Source: Cognatishimia sp. MH4019
GTDB lineage: Bacteria; Pseudomonadota; Alphaproteobacteria; Rhodobacterales; Rhodobacteraceae
DNA length: 64,000 nt
Reading direction: 5' to 3'
Assembly: GCF_020177595.1 (NCBI RefSeq)
Contig: NZ_JAHTBL010000003.1
Location: forward strand, 1 to 64,000
Below the pieces are notes generated by a model. That model was not told the DNA's origin, did not search any database, and worked only from the letters and a program-made list of their open reading frames with translations. Shown here piece after piece: positions 24,997 through 33,730 of this stretch; positions within the stretch are counted from its first letter, which is position 1, and each line of letters begins with the position of its first letter. The translations under genes were made by a program, and so were the position numbers.

Positions 24997-25161
24997 CTAG
25001 TCAAGAGCGATCCCCAGAAGGCCAAGTGCGACGAGCGCTGCCACGAGAAATGCCCATGTGGGGGCCGTTACCGTCAGCGGTTTGCCCAGCCATGCAGAGA
25101 TATCTTTCGTATCTGCCTGTGTCGGAGCCTGTGATGTTGGGGTCTTGGTGTCTTGCGTCAT
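24997..25161 (-). CDS. Small membrane protein of 54 residues
   Basis: A short frame with start MTQDTKTPTSQAPTQADT, a hydrophilic Thr/Gln-rich segment, WLGKPLTVTAPTW and one transmembrane helix (FLVAALVALGLLGIAL) at the very end. GGGATTCC precedes the ATG as a weak ribosome site. It is coupled with the OB-fold gene (4 bases). Function unknown; it may anchor or assist that exported protein. Confidence 0.6.
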   Translation of the reverse strand: MTQDTKTPTSQAPTQADTKDISAWLGKPLTVTAPTWAFLVAALVALGLLGIALD

Positions 25162-25733
25162 CGGAATCCCTTTCTTGACGTTTGTCGGTTCAAATCTGTC
25201 AGTCGTGGGGGGTCTGCGAAGGAAATGGGTATGAAACGGGGCCGTTCAAGGCGACCAGACCGACAGCGCACCGGTCTGGCGGTTTTTTGCTCTCAACGTG
25301 GTGGTGGTGCCTAGAAATGCGGCGCGAGAGACCATCCGTTGTCTTTGCGCCATGTCCGGTTGTCAGGTGGCTTTGATGAGCTGCCCCGATCAGGGGGGAG
25401 TTTCATCATCCGTGGTGACCCTGAACAGCTTGCGCGGGATTGCAGACTTTAGCGGAAGGGATGGAATGCACCGAGGGTCGGGCCGTGAGGACGGCAGTGG
25501 ACAGGTTTGGCTGCCTTAAGTCCTTCAGGCACCTGACCTAAGGGACGCTGTCGCAAGAGAACGGAGACAACGCGGAGCCACGCACGAGGCAGGGCACATC
25601 GGATCATGTCAGGATCGGTTGGCTGATTGGGAAATGGCAAGAGGTCGCCGAAAGCCCGGCAGGACTGGCGTCACAATTCCATTCACCTCGCAAACCGGTA
25701 TTGTTGCGAGTGATTGTCAATTCGGATGCTTTA
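25162..25733. other. Gene-free interval (572 bases) with an orphan terminator
   Basis: No convincing protein gene on either strand. The first 130 bases hold a TTGACG element (25175-25180) and end in a plus-strand terminator at 25255-25288, which suggests a small RNA. The rest is unremarkable apart from the promoter of the downstream membrane protein. Confidence 0.45.
25255..25288 (+). terminator. Orphan plus-strand terminator
   Basis: CCAGACCG (25255-25262) pairs with CGGTCTGG (25272-25279), followed by CGG and TTTTTT. No plus-strand gene precedes it after the carD terminator, so it may end an unannotated short transcript. Confidence 0.75.
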
Positions 25734-26426
25734 ATGAAAGCAAACCAACGCAACAGCTATGTGACAGGTCTCCGAAAAGCGTTGGCTGCGGCGGCTTCTG
25801 GCTGGTTGCGCTTTCCAGGTTTGCTGTTTTGCACGGTTGGGCTGGTCGTATGCGTTTTTTGCGCGGGGTTGTTGCGCCCCGGACTTGTCACAGAAGATGG
25901 CCCGCTCGAAAACGCCTCTGCTATCCTGTTTCTCTTTGGGAGCCTGATGGGGGCATGGCACCTTCTAAATCCCAATCATATCAACGCTTTGGACCGGCGT
26001 TTGATCCTTGCGACAACACTGCTGTCTCTGTTGTTCTTCCTCAGCGAGATCAGTTTTGGAGCGCGCTATTTTGACTTGGACATGCCGCAGATGGAGGGCG
26101 GTGGCGAGTTCGACGGCGGTCATGATATCGTAATCATTGTCTTTCGGATGCTGATGAAAGGTGACGCAATTTCTGCTGTCATCGCAGGCTTTTTGGCGGT
26201 CAGCGCGCTGTGCACAGTTTCGCTTGTCTACCTGCTGCGCACGCCGCTCCAGCGCTTTTTACAGGATGCGTTTCACTTTGCGCTCGCAGTTCTGTTGGCT
26301 TTGCTGGCCAGCGCGGTTTTGCTGGATTTGCACCCGTCCCGGACGGTCGCAAAGCTTGAGGAGGCGTTGGAATTCGCCGCAGCCTTTGTTGTGGTCTGGG
26401 CATTCTTTGTCGTGGGTCGCGGTTAG
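25734..26426 (+). CDS. Integral membrane protein, unknown
   Basis: A 230-residue protein from the ATG at 25734 (the longer frame starts at a TTG). Six or so hydrophobic helices are visible: LLFCTVGLVVCVFCAGLL, AILFLFGSLMGAWHLL, LILATTLLSLLFFLSEI, an AVIAGFLAVSALCTVSLVYLL helix, FALAVLLALLASAVLL and FAAAFVVVWAFFVVG. A conserved-looking loop E-I-S-F-G-A-R-Y-F lies after helix three. I do not recognise a family. It is convergent with cobS, overlapping its stop by 4 bases. Confidence 0.65.
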   Translation: MKANQRNSYVTGLRKALAAAASGWLRFPGLLFCTVGLVVCVFCAGLLRPGLVTEDGPLENASAILFLFGSLMGAWHLLNPNHINALDRRLILATTLLSLLFFLSEISFGARYFDLDMPQMEGGGEFDGGHDIVIIVFRMLMKGDAISAVIAGFLAVSALCTVSLVYLLRTPLQRFLQDAFHFALAVLLALLASAVLLDLHPSRTVAKLEEALEFAAAFVVVWAFFVVGRG

Positions 26427-27196
26427 GCCGCGCCGAGTATCGTCGCAAGCGTCAGGAGTGTTGCGACCTCGCTGATTTGTTGTGTGGCCCCCAGAATATC
26501 ACCGGTCTGTCCGCCGATCTTGACCTTCGCGACTGCGCCAACGGCCAGTGCAGCCCCTGTCACAACGAGAATCAGCGTCACACCGCTCAACCCGATAGAC
26601 AAAAGCACGGCCACAACAGCCAGAAGTATTGCGAGACCTGCCGCACCCATCTCGGGTCGTCCGACGCGCTTTGACAGCCCCCCGTCGCGGGCGTTTGGCA
26701 GGGCGGTCATCACGCCAACCATCGCCGCGCGGCTGAGCATGGCCACTGCGATCAGGGCCGGCAACAGCAAGCCTGCCTCTATCACCGCCGTCAGCCCCAG
26801 CCAGCGCAGCAGCAGCGACAATATCAATGCGATCACCCCGTAGCTGCCGATCTGGCTGTCTTTCATGATCTCCAGCCGGCGCGCCGGTTCCCAGCCGCCC
26901 CAAAGCCCGTCTGCCGTGTCGGCCAACCCGTCCTCATGGAGCGCCCCGGTGACCACGATCAGCGCAACCAGTACCAATGCGGCAAGGACGGCAGGCGTCA
27001 CGACGTCGCTTAACGCCCAAGCGGGCAGGCCCACCAGCAGCGCCAGCACAAGCCCGACCAACGGGTAGGCCCACGCCGCTTTGGCCCCGCGTGCGATCGC
27101 GTTATCGGCGTCCACGGGGATCGGCAAACGGGTCAGCAATCCCAGCGCTGCGGGGATATCTGTCAGCGACATCAAGCCGCTGTCGGATTTTGCCAT
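26423..27196 (-). CDS. cobS: Adenosylcobinamide-GDP ribazoletransferase CobS
   Basis: Joins adenosylcobinamide-GDP and alpha-ribazole to make cobalamin. It is a 257-residue polytopic membrane protein. FFTRLP-type start LGLLTRLPIPV, then EDGLADTADGLWGG with the Mg-binding Asp/Glu residues, and KDSQIGSYGVIAL, all diagnostic for CobS. I used the ATG at 27196 (MAKSDSGLMSLTDIPAALG); the upstream frame of 100 residues is the shadow of the divergent cobT gene. The divergent partner CobT acts one step earlier. Confidence 0.94.
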   Translation of the reverse strand: MAKSDSGLMSLTDIPAALGLLTRLPIPVDADNAIARGAKAAWAYPLVGLVLALLVGLPAWALSDVVTPAVLAALVLVALIVVTGALHEDGLADTADGLWGGWEPARRLEIMKDSQIGSYGVIALILSLLLRWLGLTAVIEAGLLLPALIAVAMLSRAAMVGVMTALPNARDGGLSKRVGRPEMGAAGLAILLAVVAVLLSIGLSGVTLILVVTGAALAVGAVAKVKIGGQTGDILGATQQISEVATLLTLATILGAA

Positions 27197-27275
27197 CAAA
27201 AGGGCCTTTCTGAACAGCTTTGCATAGGGTCTAAGACATAGTGATCCCGAGAACCACAGTTTTGGACTGGCCCTT

Positions 27276-28283
27276 ATGACGACCTTTACGACCCTTGACG
27301 AATTCCGCGCGGTGCTGGCTGCGCAACCCGGCCCGGACGCTGCGGCTATCGAAGCCGCGCGGGAACGTAACGGCCAGCTGACCAAGCCCCCAGGCGCGCT
27401 GGGCCGTTTGGAGGATCTGGCGATCTGGTATGCAGGCTGGCGCGGGGACGGGCGACCCCAGATGGCGGCACCGCAGGTCATTGTCTTTGCAGGCAATCAC
27501 GGGGTGACGGCGCAAGGTGTGTCTGCCTTTCCGGCGGAAGTGACCGAACAGATGGTGCTCAATTTCCAGCATGGCGGGGCCGCGATCAACCAGTTGAGCC
27601 AAACCGCAGGCGCGATGATGAGCGTCGAGGCGTTGGATCTGGATAAGCCTACGGCCGATTTCACCCAAAGCCCTGCCATGACCGAAGCAGAGCTTTGTGC
27701 GGCGCTGCAAACGGGATGGGATGCGGTCACCCCCGAGGCTGGGGTGCTGGTCGTCGGCGAGATGGGCATCGGCAACACGACCTCTGCGGCGGCGATCTGC
27801 CATGCACTTTACGGTCGCACGGCTGCTGACTGGACTGGGCGCGGCACCGGGGTCGATGACGCGGGACTCGCGTTGAAAACCCGCGTGGTGGCCGAAGGGG
27901 TGGCACGGCATCAATGCGAAGACGGGCTTGATACGCTCAAATGTCTGGGCGGGCGTGAAGTTGTCGCCATGGCAGGCGCGATTGCCCGCGCCCGGGCCGA
28001 GCGGATCCCCGTGATCCTTGATGGCTTCATCTGCTGTGCGGCAGCGGCCTGCCTTGAGCGTGCGCAACCCGGCGCGCTGGATCATACTGTGGCTGGCCAT
28101 CTGAGCATCGAAGGCGGCCACGCCGCGCTGCTCGACGCCCTGGACAAAGCGCCACTTCTGTCGCTGGGATTGCGTCTTGGGGAAGGCTCTGGCGGGGCGC
28201 TGGCGCTCAACATCCTGAAAGCGGCGGTGGCGTGCCATTCAGGCATGGCGACTTTTGCAGAGGCCGGGGTCAGCGACGCCTAG
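27276..28283 (+). CDS. cobT: Nicotinate-nucleotide-dimethylbenzimidazole phosphoribosyltransferase CobT
   Basis: Activates the lower ligand of cobalamin by making alpha-ribazole phosphate. It is 335 residues. Family segments: [50 protein letters not shown] and a C-terminal [11 protein letters not shown] with the catalytic Glu. Divergent from cobS with 79 bases between the starts, too short for a cobalamin riboswitch, and I saw none. Cobalamin assembly genes otherwise lie elsewhere. Confidence 0.95.
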   Translation: MTTFTTLDEFRAVLAAQPGPDAAAIEAARERNGQLTKPPGALGRLEDLAIWYAGWRGDGRPQMAAPQVIVFAGNHGVTAQGVSAFPAEVTEQMVLNFQHGGAAINQLSQTAGAMMSVEALDLDKPTADFTQSPAMTEAELCAALQTGWDAVTPEAGVLVVGEMGIGNTTSAAAICHALYGRTAADWTGRGTGVDDAGLALKTRVVAEGVARHQCEDGLDTLKCLGGREVVAMAGAIARARAERIPVILDGFICCAAAACLERAQPGALDHTVAGHLSIEGGHAALLDALDKAPLLSLGLRLGEGSGGALALNILKAAVACHSGMATFAEAGVSDA

Positions 28284-28341
28284 CCTTTCGCTTTTTCAAA
28301 GCCTCCAGCGTCGCGACTTGGCGAAGCCGCTGCGCAATCTC

Positions 28342-30216
28342 TCAAGCGGCATTGTCGCCCTTCTTCTCATTGAGCTGATGCACCAGCGCGGTCTCCAAAT
28401 CCTTGTTCAGCTCTTGCGCGCGGGCCACGTATTCAGGGTTATCCGTGACATCGACACCGGGCTTCCAAAGGCTTGCCAGCTCCAGCATCGCGGCGCGGTC
28501 AAGTTTGTAAAAGGCCTTCTCGTTCTCTGAGGCCTCAAACTCGGTCAGGCCCATATTCTCCAGCACATAGCGGCCCGCGCGCAGGGAGCTGTCAAACATC
28601 TCGCGCACAATATCATCGGCCCCTGCACGGTAAAGCTCGTAGACATGAACCCGGTCACGGGCGCGGGCGACGATGTGTAGATCGGGGCGCTCACGGCGCG
28701 CAATCGTGACAATGCGCGTGCACGCATCGCGGTCATCCATGGCAACGACCAGCACCTTGGCGGTTTTCAGGCCTGCGGCATGTAGCAGCTCGGGGCGGGT
28801 TGGGTCGCCAAAGAAGCCACGGAAGCCGAATTTGCGCATCAGCTCGACCGTGGCCAGATCGCTGTCCAGAACGATGGTGTTCAGCCCTGACATCTGCACC
28901 ATGCGGTTGACCACTTGGCCAAAGCGGCCAATGCCCGCGATGATGATCTCGCCTTGTGTATCAATCGCATCAGGCGTCGTGTCGACTTCTTCAGTCATGC
29001 GTTTGGAGAGCTGGTCATAGGCGATAAACAGAAGCGGTGTGATCAGCATCGACAACGCCACAATCAGCAGAAGCATCTCGCCCATCCCGGGGCTCAGCAC
29101 GTTTTGCTGCAGAGAGAAAGAGATCAGAACAAAGCCGAACTCACCCGCTTGGGCCAGGCCCAGTGTGAACAGCCATTGATCCCGGCCCTTCAGCTTGAAG
29201 ATCAGCGACAGCCCGTAAAGGATCAGGCCCTTCACCAGCATCATGCCCAGCGTCAGCCCGACGATGGTGAAGAACGCCCCAAAGAGCACTGAAAAGTTGA
29301 TGCCTGCGCCGACAGTGATGAAGAAAAGCCCCAAAAGCAGGCCCTTGAACGGCTCGATATCGGCCTCAAGCTCGTGACGGAATTCCGTGTTGGCCAGCAC
29401 CACGCCGGCCATGAAAGTGCCAAGGGCGGGCGAGAGGCCCACAAGTGTCATCAGCACGGCGATGCCCACCACGATCAGCAAGGCGGTGGCCGTATACATC
29501 TCGCGCAGGCGCGCATGGTGGATGAAGCGAAACAGCGGGCGGGTCAGGAAGACACCGGCCAGGATCACGGCGGCGATCATCGATAGCGTCACCAGCGTGA
29601 CGCCCCAGCCGGGGAGCCCTTCGACCAGTGACAGGGAATGGCCGTGGCCATCCTCATCCGCCGCCAGCGCCATGGAGCCGTCGGGGTTCAACTGGACAAG
29701 CTCGCCAATCGCAAGAAGCGGCATGAGCGCCAGCATCGGGATTACCGCGATATCCTGTGTCAGCAGCACCGAAAAGGTCGCGCGCCCGCCGCCGGTCTGC
29801 ATCAGCCCTTTTTCAGTCAGCGTTTGAAGGACAATCGCGGTCGAGGACAGCGCGAAGATCAGACCGATGGCCAGTGACAATTGCCAAGGCTGCCCCAGCG
29901 CCATGGCCGCGGCCATGATACAGCCTGTGGTCAGGGCGACCTGCATGCCGCCCAACCCGATGAGCCGGTCTCGCATGTTCCACAGCACGCGCGGCTCCAG
30001 CTCAAGCCCGATGAGAAAAAGCATCATCACGACGCCAAATTCGGCGAAATGCTGAAGATCCTCTGTCTCTGAGCCAACAAGTCCCAAAAGTGGGCCAATC
30101 ACGATCCCGGCGAGGAAATAGCCCAGAACCGAACCAAGGCCCAAACGGGCAGCGATAGGTACAGCAATCACGGCGGCCAGCAGGTAAATGGTTGCTTGAA
30201 ATAGGAAACTTTCCAT
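28342..30216 (-). CDS. Kef-type cation:proton antiporter with RCK domain (CPA2)
   Basis: Monovalent cation/H+ antiporter, probably K+ efflux. It is 624 residues: about 12 membrane helices (1-385) with family segments such as LFLIGLELEPRVLW, FALSSTAIVLQTL and VGLSPALGTFMAGVVLANTEF, then a TrkA-N/RCK domain starting at IIIAGIGRFGQVVNRM (about 420) that binds a nucleotide. The nucleotide-binding domain and YKLDRAAM tail match KefB/KefC-like proteins rather than NhaP. No ancillary KefF/KefG gene is adjacent. It is convergent with cobT. Confidence 0.92.
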   Translation of the reverse strand: MESFLFQATIYLLAAVIAVPIAARLGLGSVLGYFLAGIVIGPLLGLVGSETEDLQHFAEFGVVMMLFLIGLELEPRVLWNMRDRLIGLGGMQVALTTGCIMAAAMALGQPWQLSLAIGLIFALSSTAIVLQTLTEKGLMQTGGGRATFSVLLTQDIAVIPMLALMPLLAIGELVQLNPDGSMALAADEDGHGHSLSLVEGLPGWGVTLVTLSMIAAVILAGVFLTRPLFRFIHHARLREMYTATALLIVVGIAVLMTLVGLSPALGTFMAGVVLANTEFRHELEADIEPFKGLLLGLFFITVGAGINFSVLFGAFFTIVGLTLGMMLVKGLILYGLSLIFKLKGRDQWLFTLGLAQAGEFGFVLISFSLQQNVLSPGMGEMLLLIVALSMLITPLLFIAYDQLSKRMTEEVDTTPDAIDTQGEIIIAGIGRFGQVVNRMVQMSGLNTIVLDSDLATVELMRKFGFRGFFGDPTRPELLHAAGLKTAKVLVVAMDDRDACTRIVTIARRERPDLHIVARARDRVHVYELYRAGADDIVREMFDSSLRAGRYVLENMGLTEFEASENEKAFYKLDRAAMLELASLWKPGVDVTDNPEYVARAQELNKDLETALVHQLNEKKGDNAA

Positions 30217-30282
30217 CGGCGGGGGTCCCGTCGGGTTCGAATGGTCAGCTGTGGCACGGTTCGCGTGGCTAACGCGGCGCGA

Positions 30283-32340
30283 TTAGCTGCTGGGAATCTT
30301 CAAGGTTAGATTGCGGCCGGATTTGACGTAGCGCAACTCGCTTTCGCCAATCGCGGCAACGCGCCCACCATCAATGCGGTCACCGACTTTCACTTTCTTG
30401 AACCGACCATTTCGCATTCGCACCAAAGCGCTGCGCGAGGTGGGTTTTCCGAAGACGCCGATCAGGTTGATGCGGCGCAGGTTGATCGCGTTTTCCATGG
30501 TGGCGGCGCGCGACACGGTGGTTGGGACCGGGCCTGAGGGGCGCACACTGCGCGGCGCGACAGAGGCCACGACGCGGCCGGTGGCTGCGGGTTGCTGCGC
30601 CCGCGCGCGCGCGACGACACGGTCGAAATTGCGCGGGCGTGTCTGCGGTTTACGCGACACGGTGGCGGCCAGTCGTGTGCCGGTGGCAAAGGGATCGGGC
30701 CCGGCGGTCGGTTGTTCGGGCGGGTTTCCAACTGCGGCTGCAGCGGCTGCGGCCGCGGCTGCAATCTCGGCGGCCAGTTCCTGCGGCGCTTTGGGGCGCA
30801 ATTGCGGACGGATGCTGGCAAATTCTTCGCGGGTGCGTCCGCCAAGCTGGGCGCGCTCATTGGCGTCTTGCAGATCCGTCGGACGGGCCTCGGGGCGAAG
30901 GGCTGCGAGGCGCGCATCGGGTTCGGGCGTGGCTTCGACTTCCGCCGCGCGTTCGGGGCGTAGCGGCACGGTCAGGGGCGGGCGGCCCGCATAGACCAGC
31001 ACGCCATCGGGGGACAGCGCGCCTTCGGGTGTTGCAATCACGCGGCCCTGGTCATCCAGCGCGTAGGTCTGGTCAGGGGCGGCAGGCGGCAACGGCGTGG
31101 CAGGCAAAGCGTCGCCGCGCAGGGTTTGCAGCTCGGGCAGGGCAATTGCGTCGGAGGGCTGCACTTGCGGGTCGATGGAGGCCACGTAGAGCTGATCGAG
31201 ATTTTCAACATTCGGCGCGGGCGTCGCACGTGGCGCGCGTTGCCAGATGCCGGTCGCGGCATAGCGCGCGGCCAGTTCGGTGTCGCTCATCGGTTGAGGT
31301 GGCACGACAGGCGCGGGCAATGCCGGAAGCAGCTCTTCGGTGGGTGCGTCGATATCGGGCAATGCGTCCGCGATGACGGTTTGCGCAGGCTCTTCAGGCG
31401 CCGGCTCCGTGGCGACGTCGGCCAGATCAACGCTACTTTCAGTTTCAAGCACCGCGTCACTTTCGCCAAGCGTCATCGACCACAAGGCCACGACCGCCAG
31501 CACCGCCAAAAGCACCAGCGTCAAAACAAGGCCGAGATAGCGGGGTTTCCCGCCAATCTGCGCTTGCGCCGGGGTGGGGGCCGCGTCGAGGTCAGGTTCC
31601 GGCGGGGCGGGCGCGGCCTTGGAGGGCAGCGCCACGGCACTTTTGCCCGTGACTGGTGGGCTTGGCTTTGGAGCGGGCGGCTCTGCACCGCCAAGAGGAG
31701 CAGCTGCGGCCTTCACCGGTGTCGCCGACAGGCTGATGCGCGGGGCGACGGTTGTGCTGGCAGGTACTTCGGGTTTTGGAACGGCCAACGGCGGGGCCTC
31801 CCGGCGGGACGCAAATGCGGGGGGCGGTTTGGGCGTATAGGCCCCGTCGATAGGCAGAAGGGCCGCGCCACGCGCGAGTGTCGGGCTGTCAAAGACCGGG
31901 CGCACCGGGAAATCTGACGTCTTGGGCGCTGCGATGAAACCCGAGGCAGTGAAGCCATGCTCTTGCACAAAGCCTCGCGCCTCGGCCAGCGTTTCCCGTG
32001 CAACGGCGGCCACGTAAAGCGTGTCTCCCACGCGCGCCCAATCATAAGCCAGATCGCTGACCGCGTAGGGCGTCGCGCCATCCAGCGCCGCAATGGCGGT
32101 TGCCGCATCATCGCCGTTGGCGGGCACCGCGATGTATTTGATCTGATCGTCCGGCAAGATCAGCAGGCAGGAGAACGCACCCCCCGCGACCGCCTCGCCT
32201 TTCGCGCGCAATCCGGCAAGCGCGGCTGCCATGTCGTCGCTGTCAAGCGCGGCCTCGCCCACGACCTTCCATGCATCCTCATCGGCCACCAAAAGCTGGG
32301 TGGTCGGCATTCTCAGAAGTAGCGCGAAATCTGCTGACAT
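30283..32340 (-). CDS. Single-span protein with PilP-like C-terminal domain and polyalanine tract
   Basis: A 685-residue protein from the ATG at 32340 (MSADFALLLRMPTTQLLV). The N-terminal 165 residues look like an actin-like GspL/PilM-type cytoplasmic domain. A Pro/Ala-rich linker, one transmembrane helix (LGLVLTLVLLAVLAVVALW, about 300) and a long Pro/Glu linker follow, including a run of about ten alanines. The last 60 residues (INLIGVFGKPTSRSALVRM, then GDRIDGGRVAAIGESELRYV) resemble the periplasmic PilP/GspC domain. The arrangement suggests an envelope-spanning assembly or secretion adaptor. No pilus or secretion genes are adjacent, and the function is unknown. Confidence 0.65.
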   Translation of the reverse strand: MSADFALLLRMPTTQLLVADEDAWKVVGEAALDSDDMAAALAGLRAKGEAVAGGAFSCLLILPDDQIKYIAVPANGDDAATAIAALDGATPYAVSDLAYDWARVGDTLYVAAVARETLAEARGFVQEHGFTASGFIAAPKTSDFPVRPVFDSPTLARGAALLPIDGAYTPKPPPAFASRREAPPLAVPKPEVPASTTVAPRISLSATPVKAAAAPLGGAEPPAPKPSPPVTGKSAVALPSKAAPAPPEPDLDAAPTPAQAQIGGKPRYLGLVLTLVLLAVLAVVALWSMTLGESDAVLETESSVDLADVATEPAPEEPAQTVIADALPDIDAPTEELLPALPAPVVPPQPMSDTELAARYAATGIWQRAPRATPAPNVENLDQLYVASIDPQVQPSDAIALPELQTLRGDALPATPLPPAAPDQTYALDDQGRVIATPEGALSPDGVLVYAGRPPLTVPLRPERAAEVEATPEPDARLAALRPEARPTDLQDANERAQLGGRTREEFASIRPQLRPKAPQELAAEIAAAAAAAAAAVGNPPEQPTAGPDPFATGTRLAATVSRKPQTRPRNFDRVVARARAQQPAATGRVVASVAPRSVRPSGPVPTTVSRAATMENAINLRRINLIGVFGKPTSRSALVRMRNGRFKKVKVGDRIDGGRVAAIGESELRYVKSGRNLTLKIPSS

Positions 32341-32483
32341 GGCCTCGTGGAGCACTCGTTGCTGGCACCTTTTCGCCAGACTACCCGGTCTGGCGCGGAA
32401 GGGGAAGAAAAAGCCAAGGATCCCATGGCGGGCTGCGTCAAAGGGACGTAACACTCAGACAAACGAGCACAGGAGAGCTTGAG

Positions 32484-33167
32484 ATGCGTTGGATTTTGAT
32501 CGTTGCGATGTTGGTGGCCAGCCCGGTTTGGGCGCAAGAAGACGGGCGCATTGTCGTCACCGGAGAGGGGCGCATCACGGCGGTGCCGGATATGGCGACG
32601 GTGCGGATGGGGGTCACGGCCGAGGCGACAGATGCGGCAGACGCGATGGCGCAAGTCTCGCAGACAATGATCCGCGTGCAGGGCGTGCTGGAGGCCGCTG
32701 GCATTGCGCCGCGCGACATCCAGACCACGGCGCTGCAATTGAACCCGCGCTGGGACAACCGCGCGACACGCGAAGGCGAAGCCCCTCGGATCATTGGATA
32801 TTTCGCCGAAAACGGGATCAGCGTGCGCGTGCGCGACCTGACCCAGCTGGGCGATGTGCTGGGGGCTGTGGTGACAGATGGGGCCAACCAGTTTCGCGGT
32901 CTGACCTTTGATATCGCTGACCGCGCGCCGCTGTTGGAAGAGGCGCGTCGCGCCGCCGTTGCCGAGGCGCGTGCGAAGGCCGCACTTTACGCGGATGCAG
33001 CCGGCGTGACCCTCGGCACGATGATCGAGTTGCGCGAGGTCGGGGTGCAGATGCCCACGCCAATGGTTGCTGAAATGCGTATGGCAAGTGCCGATATGGC
33101 CGTGCCTGTGGCCGAAGGTGAGATGGTGATCTCGGCCTCCGTGACGATGATCTTTGCAAGCGAGTAA
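32484..33167 (+). CDS. SIMPL-domain (DUF541) exported protein
   Basis: A 227-residue protein with a Sec signal (MRWILIVAMLVASPVWAQ). The SIMPL/DUF541 fold starts with GRIVVTGEGRITAVPDMA and contains IQTTALQLNPRWDN, ISVRVRDLTQLGDVLGAVV and AKAALYADAAGVTLG, diagnostic for the family (YggE-like, BP26-like). It is periplasmic or outer-membrane associated; YggE is linked to oxidative-stress tolerance, but the role here is unknown. AGGAGAG lies upstream of the ATG at 32484. Divergent from the PilP-like gene. Confidence 0.9.
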   Translation: MRWILIVAMLVASPVWAQEDGRIVVTGEGRITAVPDMATVRMGVTAEATDAADAMAQVSQTMIRVQGVLEAAGIAPRDIQTTALQLNPRWDNRATREGEAPRIIGYFAENGISVRVRDLTQLGDVLGAVVTDGANQFRGLTFDIADRAPLLEEARRAAVAEARAKAALYADAAGVTLGTMIELREVGVQMPTPMVAEMRMASADMAVPVAEGEMVISASVTMIFASE

Positions 33168-33301
33168 GCCCGCGACACGCCCGCGTGGCGACAAATCCGC
33201 ACCCCCGGTTTCGACTGGGGGGCGTTTAAGGCAGGGTGTCCGCGAAAAGTCACGCCAGTTCGGTGGGACTGCATGATAATGATTACGAAAGGGACGACCC
33301 T

Positions 33302-33730
33302 ATGAGCGAAGTGAAAACCGGCGATACGGTGAAACTGAACTACACCGGCACCTTGGCCGACGGCACGGTTTTTGACAGCTCCGAAGGGCGCGATCCGCTG
33401 GAGTTCACCGTGGGTTCGGGCCAGATCATACCCGGTCTCGACAAGGCTATCCCCGGCATGTCTGTGGGCGACAAGCAGACGGTTCTGGTGGCGTGCGACG
33501 AGGCTTATGGTCAGGCCGACCCGGATGCCCGTCAGGCCGTCCCGCGTGACCAGATCCCTGCAGATATCCCGCTTGAGATCGGCACGATGCTGCAAATGCA
33601 GACCCCCGATGGCCGCGCGATGCCCGTGAAGGTGATCGAGCTGTCAGACGAGAGCGTGACGCTGGATGCCAACCACCCGCTGGCCGGGCAGGATCTGGTG
33701 TTCAACATTGAACTGCTTGAGATCGCCTAG
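33302..33730 (+). CDS. FKBP-type peptidyl-prolyl isomerase, SlyD-like
   Basis: Catalyses proline cis-trans isomerisation in the cytoplasm. It is 142 residues: the FKBP core (VKLNYTGTLADGTVFDSS, GSGQIIPGLDKAIPGM) is interrupted by an insert-in-flap domain (ACDEAYGQADPDARQAVPRDQIP), and the core resumes with LDANHPLAGQDLVFNIELLEI. This layout is SlyD/FkpB-like, but the His-rich metal tail of SlyD is absent. The start at ATG 33302 is preceded by AAAGGGACGA. It overlaps the stop of the convergent alcohol dehydrogenase by 4 bases. Confidence 0.92.
   Translation: MSEVKTGDTVKLNYTGTLADGTVFDSSEGRDPLEFTVGSGQIIPGLDKAIPGMSVGDKQTVLVACDEAYGQADPDARQAVPRDQIPADIPLEIGTMLQMQTPDGRAMPVKVIELSDESVTLDANHPLAGQDLVFNIELLEIA

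Noticed and set aside
27197-27275. Possible cobalamin riboswitch between cobS and cobT
   Set aside because: The divergent gap is only 79 bases, and I saw no B12-box-like sequence.
30721-30780. GC-rich near-repeat region suggesting a tandem repeat
   Set aside because: It is the GCN-codon run encoding the polyalanine tract of the PilP-like protein, not a separate repeat element.
33199-33222. Hairpin CCCCC/GGGGG after the SIMPL gene
   Set aside because: An 11-base loop and only three Us make a terminator call too weak to list.
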